From: CAWELS01 sp964468205
GTDB taxonomy: Bacteria > Acidobacteriota > Terriglobia > Bryobacterales > Bryobacteraceae
Length of the DNA stretch: 31,891 nt
Assembly (NCBI GenBank): GCA_964468205.1
Contig: CAYXVG010000066.1
Coordinates: 1 to 31,891 of the forward strand
Direction of reading: 5' to 3'
Made by a program: the position numbers and the translations under genes. Position 1 is the first letter of the stretch. Every line of letters starts with the position of its first letter. The notes below the pieces were generated by a model. The model was not told the DNA's origin. It did not search any database and saw nothing but the letters and a program-made list of their open reading frames with translations. Positions 17,516 to 25,271 of this stretch are shown in pieces.

Positions 17516-17895
17516 TGGTCCCTCCTTACTAAGAGTTCAAGCTGGCCGCGCAACGTCTCTGGGGTGAATGGCTTGGTGACATAACCTCGCGCGCCCATCG
17601 AGAGCATCTGCTTAATCCGGCTTTCGGTGGCGTCGGTTGACACCACCAGCACCGGAATGGAACTTAGGTCGTGATTCCGTTCCAGTTGGCGGACGAACTC
17701 CTCTCCGTTCATCCGCGGCATGTTAATGTCAGTCAGAATGACGTCGACCTTCTCCTGGTCCAGTACCTCCAGAGCTTCCTGACCGTCTCCGGCCTCCAGG
17801 CAGTCCGCACAGTCAAAGCCGGACATATCGATTACCCGGTGGATGAAGCGTCTCATCACCGGGGAATCGTCCACTACGAGCACTCGATATGACAT
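17512..17895 (-). CDS. cheY: Chemotaxis response regulator CheY
   Basis: A 127-residue stand-alone receiver. The acidic pair is D9-D10 in VVDDSPVMRRFI, the phospho-acceptor is D56 in ILTDINMPRMNG, the switch Ser/Thr is in VVSTDA and Lys108 is in VTKPF. The SPVMRR segment and NMPxMNG loop are typical of CheY. The start at 17895 is backed by an AAGGAGA about eight bases upstream; the longer frame to 18045 overlaps the end of cheD and is rejected. It is 26 bp downstream of cheD. The final target (flagellar switch, type IV pilus motor or another output) cannot be read from this region. Confidence 0.95.
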   Translation of the reverse strand: MSYRVLVVDDSPVMRRFIHRVIDMSGFDCADCLEAGDGQEALEVLDQEKVDVILTDINMPRMNGEEFVRQLERNHDLSSIPVLVVSTDATESRIKQMLSMGARGYVTKPFTPETLRGQLELLVRRDQ

Positions 17896-17921
17896 TTGCT
17901 CAATCTCCTTGGGAAGCGCTC

Positions 17922-18491
17922 TCACCTTCCTCGCATTCCCTGCCCCGGCTGTAACCGCCCCGGAGACGACAGAGTCGCCGCCTGGGCCGCTCTCGATTGG
18001 CCGTTGAGCGCAAGCTCTCCCTGCCGTCCGTTCGATTCGCGCCACCAGAATTGTCCGGTGGCGACGTTCAGGCTAACCGTTCTCGAAATTGTCCCGCCGA
18101 CATTCTCGGCATGAAGCATCAACCCGGCCCGCCAGAGTATTTTGCGCAGCGCCTGGTAGTTTCTTTTTCCGATGTCGAATTTGCTGGCCGATTCGAGCAC
18201 ATGCGCGCCGCCGGCGGCGCGCACCGTTAGCCGTTGAGGCGCCGCGCCCAGTTCCCGAAGTTGGCGAAGAAGTTGCGCGACACCCGTGTCGGCGAACATG
18301 TACGGACGGCGCTTGGCTTTCTCCACGTCGATCCGGGACTCCGGAAGCATGAAATGAAGTAGCCCGCCAATCCGCCTCTCCGGATCATGGAGAGCGAGGG
18401 CGATGCATGATCCCAATCCGTAAGTAATGAGGACGGATTGCGGGTCGTTGCTGCACCTGCAGTCGGCCACCCCAACCACAACGTTGCCCAT
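17922..18491 (-). CDS. cheD: Chemoreceptor glutamine deamidase CheD
   Basis: Deamidates specific receptor glutamines to glutamates and, in other organisms, is regulated by CheC or CheX-like partners. The 189-residue protein carries the catalytic arrangement Thr23, Cys29 (YGLGSCIALALHD) and His46 (GGLLHFMLP), matching the T21-C27-H44 triad of the Thermotoga enzyme. An SRID...KxxxxPYMFADTG stretch and GAHV follow as in the family. The C-terminal 40 residues (from about 150) are polar, Arg/Gln-rich and probably disordered. A GGAGGAGAG precedes the ATG. The gene starts two bases after the cheR stop. Confidence 0.95.
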   Translation of the reverse strand: MGNVVVGVADCRCSNDPQSVLITYGLGSCIALALHDPERRIGGLLHFMLPESRIDVEKAKRRPYMFADTGVAQLLRQLRELGAAPQRLTVRAAGGAHVLESASKFDIGKRNYQALRKILWRAGLMLHAENVGGTISRTVSLNVATGQFWWRESNGRQGELALNGQSRAAQAATLSSPGRLQPGQGMRGR

Positions 18492-18493
18492 CG

Positions 18494-19369
18494 TTAGTCT
18501 CTCCTCCGGTTGTTGCGCCAGCGTCCATCGAGCCTCTTGCGGTAAACCGCCGGGCGGACGTATTCAAGCGGAAACTCCTTCGCACCCAGGCTCTCGGCGT
18601 GCCCAACGATAAGGTGTCCGCCGGGCTCCAGCCATTCCAGAAGTTGCGATACCACATGCCGGCGGGTTTCCGGACTGAAGTAGATCATGACGTTCCGGCA
18701 AAAGATCACCGGAAACATCTCTGGGTGCCGCATCGGCTCGATCAGATTCAAGCGTCGGAACTCCACGCAGGCGCGCACATCCGGCCGTACTTTGTAGTAG
18801 CCCTCGGCGTCTCCGTGTCCCCGCAAGAGATAACGTTGGCGGACGGCCTGCGGTACGCCGGCAAATCGTTCTTCCGGATACACCCCGCGTTCGGCCACGG
18901 ACAGCGCCCGCGTCGAGATGTCGGTCGCCAGCAGCTTGATCTTGCTCCTGGCTTGCATGCCGAAAGCCTCGAGGAGCGTGAATACGATCGAGTACGGTTC
19001 CTCGCCGGACGCAGCGGCCGCGCACCAGATGCGGATTTCCTTCCGCTGGCGCAACTCCGGCAGAATTTTCGCCCGAAGGAAATCGAAATGGTCGGCTTCG
19101 CGGAAGAAGCTCGTGAAGTTGGTCGTGAGCGCATCAATCAGCGCGACGAGCGATTCTCCCGTCCGGTCCTCGACTACATGGCGGTAGTAGTCTCCAAACG
19201 AGGCGAAGCCGCCTTCCCGAAGCTTCTTCCCCAGGCGGGAATAGACCAGTTCCTCCTTGCCTGGCTTTAACTCCAGCCCGAAACGCTCGGCGGCCAACTG
19301 CCGGATCTTGTCGAACTCGTTCGCGCGAAGCGCCGGCAGCGCACCCGGCAGAGAGGTTAGGTCAGACAC
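18494..19369 (-). CDS. cheR: Chemoreceptor glutamate methyltransferase CheR
   Basis: Methylates receptor glutamates with S-adenosylmethionine. From GTG 19369 the product is 291 residues. An N-terminal helical domain (NEFDKIRQLAAERFGLEL) leads to TNFTSFFRE, with the catalytic Arg near residue 90, then the SAM-binding WCAAAASGEEPYSI, LLATDIS and FCRNVMIYF motifs, and a C-terminal GGHLIVGHAES. The usual Cys-Ser in the first SAM loop is replaced by Ala-Ala, a mild variant. The GTG overlaps the last codons of cheA by eight bases. A longer frame to TTG 19402 is less likely. The receptor encoded next door has no terminal NWETF-like CheR tether. Confidence 0.94.
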   Translation of the reverse strand: MSDLTSLPGALPALRANEFDKIRQLAAERFGLELKPGKEELVYSRLGKKLREGGFASFGDYYRHVVEDRTGESLVALIDALTTNFTSFFREADHFDFLRAKILPELRQRKEIRIWCAAAASGEEPYSIVFTLLEAFGMQARSKIKLLATDISTRALSVAERGVYPEERFAGVPQAVRQRYLLRGHGDAEGYYKVRPDVRACVEFRRLNLIEPMRHPEMFPVIFCRNVMIYFSPETRRHVVSQLLEWLEPGGHLIVGHAESLGAKEFPLEYVRPAVYRKRLDGRWRNNRRRD

Positions 19370-21428
19370 CGGCCTCGGCTCCAAACAATCCGTCCATGTC
19401 AAGGATCAGTCCAACGTGACCATCACCGAGAATCGCTCCGCCAGCCACACCACGCACGTTCTTCAGCGTCTCACCCAGGCTCTTGATGACAACCTCCTGT
19501 TTGCCAATCAGATCATCCACCAGCAGACAGAATCGTTTGCCGAGGTTTTCGGTTACCAGCAACAAACACTGGGTGGGATCTTCCGATCGAGGTTCGACGC
19601 CGAAGCGGCGGTAGAGGCGGACCACTGGTAACAGGTTGCCGCGCACCATCACCATCTCGTCGCGGTTCTGGAGCGTCGACAGCGCCTCGGCCGTGGGCCG
19701 GAGCATCTCGCGCACAGTGTAAATGGGGACGATGTAGCGCTCGTTGCCCACACCCACCACCAAGCCTTCAATGATGGCCAGCGTCAGCGGCACCTTGAGC
19801 GTGAAGGTGGTGCCTTTTCCAGCCGTCGAACGAATGTCCACCCGTCCTCTGAGCTTCAGGATGTTGCGCTTGACGACGTCCATTCCAACGCCCCGCCCGC
19901 TCACGTCATTGACGGCGGCGGCAGTGGAGAATCCCGGCTCGAAGATCAAGCTGTAGACTTCGTGGTCGTTGAGGTCCGCATGGCTGGTTATGAGTCCGCG
20001 TTCGCGCGCTTTCTTGAGTATTTGCTCGCGGTTCAGCCCGCGGCCGTCATCGGCCAGTTCAATCACGATGAAACCGGATTGGTGGAAGGAGGACAAGCGA
20101 ACTTCTCCCGCCGCCGGCTTGCCCGCGGCTTCGCGTTCGGCCGGCGTCTCGAGACCGTGTCCGATCGCGTTCCGCACCATGTGCATCAGCGGGTCGGCTA
20201 GCTCCTCGACAATGTTCCGGTCGAGTTCCGTGTCGTCGCCGGAAGTGATGAGCTCGACGCGTTTCCCTTCCTTCCGGGCGAGATCGCGCACGAGGCGCGC
20301 CATCCGCCGGAACAGGTTTCCCACCGGCACCATGCGCATGGACATTGCGGTTCGCTGCACGTCGGTGGTGATTCGCGACAACTGGGACAAATTGCGCTGC
20401 AGCCGCGGACTTTGTACCTGCGCGAGATTCGGATCGTGGCGAAGCAAAGACTGCGCGACCACGAGTTCACCCACCATGTCCACCAGGTGATCGAGTTTGC
20501 TGGTGTTGACCTTGACCGCCTGGACGTCACTGCGCGCGCTGGAAGCGCCATTCCGGTCCGCCGCCAGGGATGGCGCCGAAGTCCCAGAGCCCGGCTCCGG
20601 GGCGGCTGTGGCGTCCGGACAAGCCTCAATCTCGTCGCGAATCTCCCCAGCCTCAGCCGCCGGAGCGGGCGCCGTCGAGGCAGGCAAAGGGCCTCCCGCC
20701 GGGGCGGCCGCGACGCGGGCTATCAGTTCGCGGTGGTCGGGCAGGACTCCGGGCGTCTTGCCCTGCAATCCGGCGTCCACATTGTTGATCGCCGCCTTCA
20801 GGAAATCAGCCCCTTCAAGCACAACATCCGCAACCTCGGAAGAGATCTGCAGCTTGCCGTTGCGGGCCAGATCGAGCAGAGTCTCGACCTCGTGGGCGAC
20901 CTCTTGAATCACTGCGAAGTCGAGAAATCCGGCCAGGCCCTTGATCGTGTGGAATCCGCGGAACGCTGAATTCAGGGAGTCTTCGTTCTCTGGGTCCCGC
21001 TCGAGCGCGAGGAGCTGATTCTCGATGTTGGCGAGATGCTCGCGGCTCTCGATGACGAATTCCGAGAGCAGTTCCGGATCCTGCCCGAGCCCCGGGGCGG
21101 CCGCGGCCGCCTCGGGGTCCGGAGCGGGCTCCTCCGTAAGCGCTTGCCGGAGGCGGTCCAGTCCGGCGGCAAGCGAATCCGGGCCGGTCTGGCCGAGCTG
21201 ATTCAGTAATCCCCCCGACAGCCGCTCCACCTCTCCGCAGCCGGCCTCCGCCGCGGCCTCCGAGATCAGCCGGAGCGCCGCCGAAACGGATTCCTGGCGC
21301 GCCGCGCTGGCTTCCGTATCCAGTTCCTCCCAGCCATCGGACTCGCCCAGGACAAGTTGCCTGGCCAGGTCCTCCACGCGCTCGCGGAGCTCCTGGTTCC
21401 ACTCTTCGGGCGTTCTATTGGTCGCCAT
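19362..21428 (-). CDS. cheA: Chemotaxis histidine kinase CheA with His-free N-terminal extension
   Basis: Receptor-coupled autokinase that phosphorylates CheY and CheB. The order in 688 residues is: a helical segment at 1-100 without any His; an Ala/Pro linker; the Hpt domain with phospho-acceptor His160 (FRGFHTIKG); a long Pro/Ala-rich linker at about 240-300 in place of a folded P2 domain; a P3 dimerisation helix pair at 305-375 (SKLDHLVDMVGELV); a P4 kinase domain with N-box H416-M-V-R-N420, G1 (ADDGRG, 459-464) and G2 (GRGVGMD, 511-517); and a P5 CheW-like domain to the end. In the N-box the usual Asp before His-Gly is Gly423 (NAIGHGLE). Kinase essentials His160, Asn420 and the Gly boxes are intact. 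It precedes cheR with an eight-base overlap. Confidence 0.96.
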   Translation of the reverse strand: MATNRTPEEWNQELRERVEDLARQLVLGESDGWEELDTEASAARQESVSAALRLISEAAAEAGCGEVERLSGGLLNQLGQTGPDSLAAGLDRLRQALTEEPAPDPEAAAAAPGLGQDPELLSEFVIESREHLANIENQLLALERDPENEDSLNSAFRGFHTIKGLAGFLDFAVIQEVAHEVETLLDLARNGKLQISSEVADVVLEGADFLKAAINNVDAGLQGKTPGVLPDHRELIARVAAAPAGGPLPASTAPAPAAEAGEIRDEIEACPDATAAPEPGSGTSAPSLAADRNGASSARSDVQAVKVNTSKLDHLVDMVGELVVAQSLLRHDPNLAQVQSPRLQRNLSQLSRITTDVQRTAMSMRMVPVGNLFRRMARLVRDLARKEGKRVELITSGDDTELDRNIVEELADPLMHMVRNAIGHGLETPAEREAAGKPAAGEVRLSSFHQSGFIVIELADDGRGLNREQILKKARERGLITSHADLNDHEVYSLIFEPGFSTAAAVNDVSGRGVGMDVVKRNILKLRGRVDIRSTAGKGTTFTLKVPLTLAIIEGLVVGVGNERYIVPIYTVREMLRPTAEALSTLQNRDEMVMVRGNLLPVVRLYRRFGVEPRSEDPTQCLLLVTENLGKRFCLLVDDLIGKQEVVIKSLGETLKNVRGVAGGAILGDGHVGLILDMDGLFGAEAGV

Positions 21429-21471
21429 CGTTCGTCACCCTATTCGCAGCCCATCACAGCAGCCGCGCCGC

Positions 21472-22563
21472 CTACCGGAAGTCATCATCAAGGGGAAAGG
21501 TCTCGTGGTGTTTGCTCAGCACCGCTGGCGCGGCCGGTCCGGAACCGGACCGCTGCAACGCACCCTCCCGGCTAGAAGCCGGCCGCGGCGGCCGCAAGCG
21601 CTCGACTGATGTTCCGGACGTCCCCCGCAGGAGGCCGGACAATATGGCCACTGATTCCCGCATCGCCTCGGCCTGCGACGTAAGTTCCTCGCTTGCCGAG
21701 GCGCTTTCCTCCGCACTCGCCGCCGCCTTCTGCGTCACCTGTTCCATCTGAGAGATGGCGTTCGTGATCTCGGAGAAGCCCATGGCCTGCTCCTGGCTGC
21801 CCACGCTCACCTCGTCCACGAGGGTCTTCACCTTGCCGGCGCTTTCGGTGATGGCATTGATGGCTTCCTTTACCTGGTCCAGCTTTTTGCTTCCCTCGTT
21901 GGAACGTTCGATCGACTCCTCGATGATCGAGGCGGTGTCCTTGGCCGCCTGGGCGGAGCGCTGGGCCAGGTTACGCACCTCGTCGGCCACCACGGCAAAG
22001 CCCTTCCCGGCCTCTCCGGCACGGGCGGCTTCAACGGCGGCGTTCAGCGCGAGGATGTTGGTCTGAAACGCGATCTCGTCGATCACCTTGATGATGCGGG
22101 CGATCTTGTCGCTCGCATTGTTGATCTCGGTCATTGAGGTGACCATCTCAGCGAGCGTCTGATTCGCGCTGTCAACGAGCCGCTCGGCCTCCTTCATCAG
22201 GTCGGCTGCCGTTTGCGCGCTGTCGGCGTTCTTCTGCGTGGTCGAGCTTAGCTCCTCGCTCGAAGCCGAGGTCTGCTCGAGCGAGGCCGCCTGTTCACTC
22301 GCTCCCTGCGCCAGACTCTGGCTTGAGGCCGCCACCTGTCCGGCCGCCCCAGCCACCTCGCTGGTGCTCCGGTTCAGATCGTCCACGCAATTGCCAAGAA
22401 CCGAGTTGACCACCCTCATCAGCCAGACCGCCATTCCGGCAGCGACGGCGCACGCCGCGCCCGCCACCACCCAGCGCCAACCGGAACCGGCGGCCATGGC
22501 GGTCGCCAGCGCGAGCGCGGACGTCCCCGCTCCCATCGCAAGGATTCTGTTTCCTATCGTCAT
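21472..22563 (-). CDS. Short methyl-accepting chemotaxis protein without sensor domain
   Basis: Chemoreceptor signalling protein of 363 residues. Two hydrophobic segments at about 8-25 and 31-49 are separated by only about five residues (GSGWR), so there is no periplasmic sensor. There is no HAMP domain that I can make out either. A long coiled-coil signalling hairpin follows, with the conserved tip DEIAFQTNILALNAAVEAAR (162-181), GEAGKGFAVVADEVRNLA (183-200) and candidate methylation helices (QTSASSEELSS near 97-107; SAEESASASEEL near 283-294). The C-terminal 45 residues are a Pro/Ser/Arg-rich tail ending LDDDFR, lacking a CheR-docking pentapeptide. It is encoded between cheW and cheA. A GGAGAGG ahead of ATG 22563 supports the start. 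What it senses cannot be read from the sequence. Confidence 0.93.
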   Translation of the reverse strand: MTIGNRILAMGAGTSALALATAMAAGSGWRWVVAGAACAVAAGMAVWLMRVVNSVLGNCVDDLNRSTSEVAGAAGQVAASSQSLAQGASEQAASLEQTSASSEELSSTTQKNADSAQTAADLMKEAERLVDSANQTLAEMVTSMTEINNASDKIARIIKVIDEIAFQTNILALNAAVEAARAGEAGKGFAVVADEVRNLAQRSAQAAKDTASIIEESIERSNEGSKKLDQVKEAINAITESAGKVKTLVDEVSVGSQEQAMGFSEITNAISQMEQVTQKAAASAEESASASEELTSQAEAMRESVAILSGLLRGTSGTSVERLRPPRPASSREGALQRSGSGPAAPAVLSKHHETFPLDDDFR

Positions 22564-22596
22564 GACTCCCCACCTCTCCTTCCACCCGCGGCCGGA

Positions 22597-23121
22597 CTAT
22601 TGCAACAGGTTCTGCAGCCCTTCGATCGCACAAGCCTCGCTGAGAACCTGATCAATATCGAGCAGGATCTTGACCTTCCCCTTGACCTTCGCCATGCCGA
22701 GCAGATACGGAGTATCCACCCCGTGCCCGAAGTCCGGCGTATCTTCGATATCGTCACCCGTGAGGTTGAGCACCTCGGAGACACCGTCGACGATGATCCC
22801 CATTAAAAGGGAAAGATCACCCGCCTCCACCTGCGCCACGATGATGCAGGTCCGCTGGGTAAACTCCTTCTCCATGAGACCGAACTTGAGCCGCAAATCC
22901 ACCACCGGGATCACCTTGCCCCGGAGATTGATCACGCCGCGGATGAAGTCCGGCGTCTGGGGGACCGCGGTGATGTCTTGGACACCCATGATTTCCCGGA
23001 CCTTCAGCACCTGGATGCCGAACTCTTCCTTGTCAAGGTGAAACGTCAGGTATTTCCCTGCCCGCGTATCATGCTGCTTTGCCGACGAATCCCCGGCAGC
23101 TTCCACGAGTGTTGACTGCAT
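22597..23121 (-). CDS. cheW: CheW coupling protein
   Basis: Scaffold linking receptors to CheA. From ATG 23121 it is 174 residues: a polar N-terminal 20 residues, then the two-subdomain SH3-like fold with YLTFHLDKEEFGIQV, VREIMG, RGVINLRGKVIPVVDLR (the hallmark segment), ERTCIIV-like strand QRTCIIVAQVE, IIVDGVSEVL and a KVKILLDID ending. An AGGAAAAGGAT directly upstream of this ATG fixes the start; the in-frame extension to 23271 runs through the structured leader and is rejected. It is first in the operon, so the promoter for all eight che genes should lie in 23122-23363. Confidence 0.96.
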   Translation of the reverse strand: MQSTLVEAAGDSSAKQHDTRAGKYLTFHLDKEEFGIQVLKVREIMGVQDITAVPQTPDFIRGVINLRGKVIPVVDLRLKFGLMEKEFTQRTCIIVAQVEAGDLSLLMGIIVDGVSEVLNLTGDDIEDTPDFGHGVDTPYLLGMAKVKGKVKILLDIDQVLSEACAIEGLQNLLQ

Positions 23122-23162
23122 ATCCTTTTCCTCTCGCCTATCGATGGTGATTTGAGACTTCG

Positions 23163-23245
23163 GGCCCGGCCCCGGGCGGCTACGCCTCCGGTGACAACTT
23201 CGCAATCCGGCGAAGGCTGTCTTGTTTCTCCATCGCGGCCGGGCC
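23163..23245 (-). promoter_or_regulatory. Structured leader of the che operon (possible cis-acting RNA)
   Basis: On the minus strand, upstream of cheW, two nine-base segments are perfect reverse complements: 23237-23245 and 23163-23171, both GC-only, and would close a domain of about 83 nt. Inside it, 23218-23221 pairs with 23193-23196 and 23210-23215 pairs with 23198-23203. This gives a hairpin with a six-base loop and a small internal bulge. The 3' end of the closing stem is about 41 bases before the cheW ATG. I checked it by eye against c-di-GMP-I, glycine, SAM, ZTP and fluoride riboswitch consensus cores and saw no match. GC-rich stems arise easily by chance, so function is inference. Confidence 0.4.
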
Positions 23246-23363
23246 AGTTTCCGTTTTGGAATTGCCCACATTGCGTTGGCGCCGTGTGAGGGCCGCTGTA
23301 GTGCTTATCGGGCGGCGGGGGAAGGTTTTTAGCGAAGAGACGATTGGAGTCGGGATGGGTCTG

Positions 23364-25235
23364 TTAAGGTTCGCGCCGGCAACCGGCGCGGCTGACGTCG
23401 AGCGGCTCGATGCCGAGTTCGCCGGCCGCCGACCCGGCGGCGAAGCGAACCCGTCCGGGGCCGGTTCTCTCCACTCCGGGATTCGCGATCAGGGTATTCT
23501 CCGGAAGGCCTTCGAACACCCGGGCGCCGCTCCAGGCAATGTTGGCGCCGGATTCGGTAACCGACTGCCCGTTCACCACCGTAATTTTCCCGCCGGCGGC
23601 CAGAACGTTCCGCTCGAGGCGAAAGTCCTCCGACTTCTGGAACGTCATTCTCATGTCCCCATCCGAGAGGAATACGTTACCGCTGATTGTGTTGCGCCGG
23701 GCCATGTGGTTGTGGGACGGGCGGCCGACGTTATCCGAGAGGTTTCCCTCGACCCGGCAATCCTCGGCCTGCTCGTCCAGGTAGTAGGAGGATGAGCCGT
23801 AGCCCCCCGTGTCCGGGATGTCGTGGGCGTGGTTGCCGGTGAGCGAGATCCGTTTGCAGAAGGTGACGTAGATGGCGGCGCCGTCGTGGAGCTCGAGCAT
23901 CGCGTGGTGCAGGTGATTGCCGGCAATCGAGATGTCTTCGCCGCCGGAGTTGATGGCCGAGTACGGAGTGTGATGGATGTCGTTGTGCTCGATGCTGCCT
24001 CCGTTCCCACGGCCGCTCAGGGCGATGGCGCTCGGGTAGGTGAGGCCGATGTGGTGGATGCGGTTGTCGGAAACGGTGAACTGATTTCCCCCGATACGGA
24101 GCCCTCCGGCCCCGCAGGAGAAGACGTGGCAGCGCTCCACGCGCAGCCCGCCACAGCCGTTCGCCTTCACTCCCTGCCCGCCCACATTCACCAGTTGCAG
24201 GTCCCGCAGTTCGCAGTTTGAGGCGTGGTTGAGCGCCACCGCGCCGTCGTAGCGCGCCGCGCCGAAGCCGCCGGCGCCGGCCGGGGTGTTCGTCGCCGAC
24301 ACGGCCAGCCCGCGCAGGGCCACGTCCCGCACCGGAGACGCCTCCGTCCCCTCGATCCGCACCACCGATTCCAGCACCGGGGCGATCACCTCCGCCTCTT
24401 CCATGTCCTCGCCCGGAAGGGGCCAGTAGACCACTTTCCGCGCCCGGCGGTCCAGGTACCACTGCCCCGGAGAACGCATCCCTTCCCGGATGTTCCACAC
24501 GACGTACTTCCGGACGTTGAAGGCCCCGGCGGGATGACCGGACGGGCTAGCGAAGCGGAGAATTCCCTGGGCGTGATCCACCGACCGGACAGGCAGCAGC
24601 GACTCGTCCCACATATGATAGAGGCGGATTTCGGCGTTCTCCGGGTCGAGCCACTCACCGAGATCCGCGGGTTGGAACCGCATCGTGGTTAGCTCTTCCC
24701 CGGTGGGCTTGCGCTCCCAACCCCCTCCCGTGGTGCTCATCCAGCGGACGGGGAATTCGCTGAGGTGAGTGAAGGTTCCGGTTTCGGGAAGCCGCGCCCG
24801 GGGGCAATAGCGCTGGTTTACCATGAGCATCCGGAAGTCCCACCCGGGATCCACGCGGGCCGCCCAGAGGCCGCCGCCGCCGGGAGCCCAACCGGTAACC
24901 CGCCGCCCGCCATAGAGCACGGCTTCTTCGCCTGGAGCGGCCTCGATCGAGAGGCCGGCGTCGCGATGGTCGAGTGTGAGGGGTGCGGGGAGGAAGTACT
25001 CGCCGCCCCGGACCACGATCTGCTTCCGGGCGCCGGCCGGCCCGCCACGGAGAGCATCCCGAGCGGCGGCCAACGTGGCGAGAGGGCCATCGGTGGACGT
25101 AGAGTCTGCCCGCGTTCCGGACCAGTTGTCCCGCCCGTCCGGGGCGACGTAGAGAGTCCGCGGCGCGGCCACCAGACGGGAGGCCGCCGCGACGCCGGCG
25201 ACGGCGGTTCGGAGCCAGTCTCTTCTTGTCAGCAT
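23364..25235 (-). CDS. Tat-exported right-handed parallel beta-helix protein
   Basis: A 623-residue secreted protein with a twin-arginine signal (TRRDWLRTAVAG, residues 3-14) ending near Val-Ala-Ala, then the LYVAPDGRDNWSG opening common to secreted beta-helix enzymes (DUF1565-like). The central and C-terminal parts are full of parallel beta-helix turns of the type N-x-I-x-x-x-G-x-x-Y/G, for example NRIHHIGLTYPSAIAL, NDIHHTPYSAINSGG and NHLHHAMLELHDG. Such proteins bind or cleave polysaccharides (lyase or glycosidase families), but no diagnostic catalytic set is evident, so the activity is not assigned. ATG 25235 is preferred over the TTG at 25238 and has AGGAG nine bases upstream. It follows the sulfatase by 36 bp, suggesting joint action on a sulfated glycan. 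Confidence 0.87.
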   Translation of the reverse strand: MLTRRDWLRTAVAGVAAASRLVAAPRTLYVAPDGRDNWSGTRADSTSTDGPLATLAAARDALRGGPAGARKQIVVRGGEYFLPAPLTLDHRDAGLSIEAAPGEEAVLYGGRRVTGWAPGGGGLWAARVDPGWDFRMLMVNQRYCPRARLPETGTFTHLSEFPVRWMSTTGGGWERKPTGEELTTMRFQPADLGEWLDPENAEIRLYHMWDESLLPVRSVDHAQGILRFASPSGHPAGAFNVRKYVVWNIREGMRSPGQWYLDRRARKVVYWPLPGEDMEEAEVIAPVLESVVRIEGTEASPVRDVALRGLAVSATNTPAGAGGFGAARYDGAVALNHASNCELRDLQLVNVGGQGVKANGCGGLRVERCHVFSCGAGGLRIGGNQFTVSDNRIHHIGLTYPSAIALSGRGNGGSIEHNDIHHTPYSAINSGGEDISIAGNHLHHAMLELHDGAAIYVTFCKRISLTGNHAHDIPDTGGYGSSSYYLDEQAEDCRVEGNLSDNVGRPSHNHMARRNTISGNVFLSDGDMRMTFQKSEDFRLERNVLAAGGKITVVNGQSVTESGANIAWSGARVFEGLPENTLIANPGVERTGPGRVRFAAGSAAGELGIEPLDVSRAGCRREP

Positions 25236-25271
25236 CAATCAGTTCTCCTGGACTTCCAAGGTTTAGCGGCG

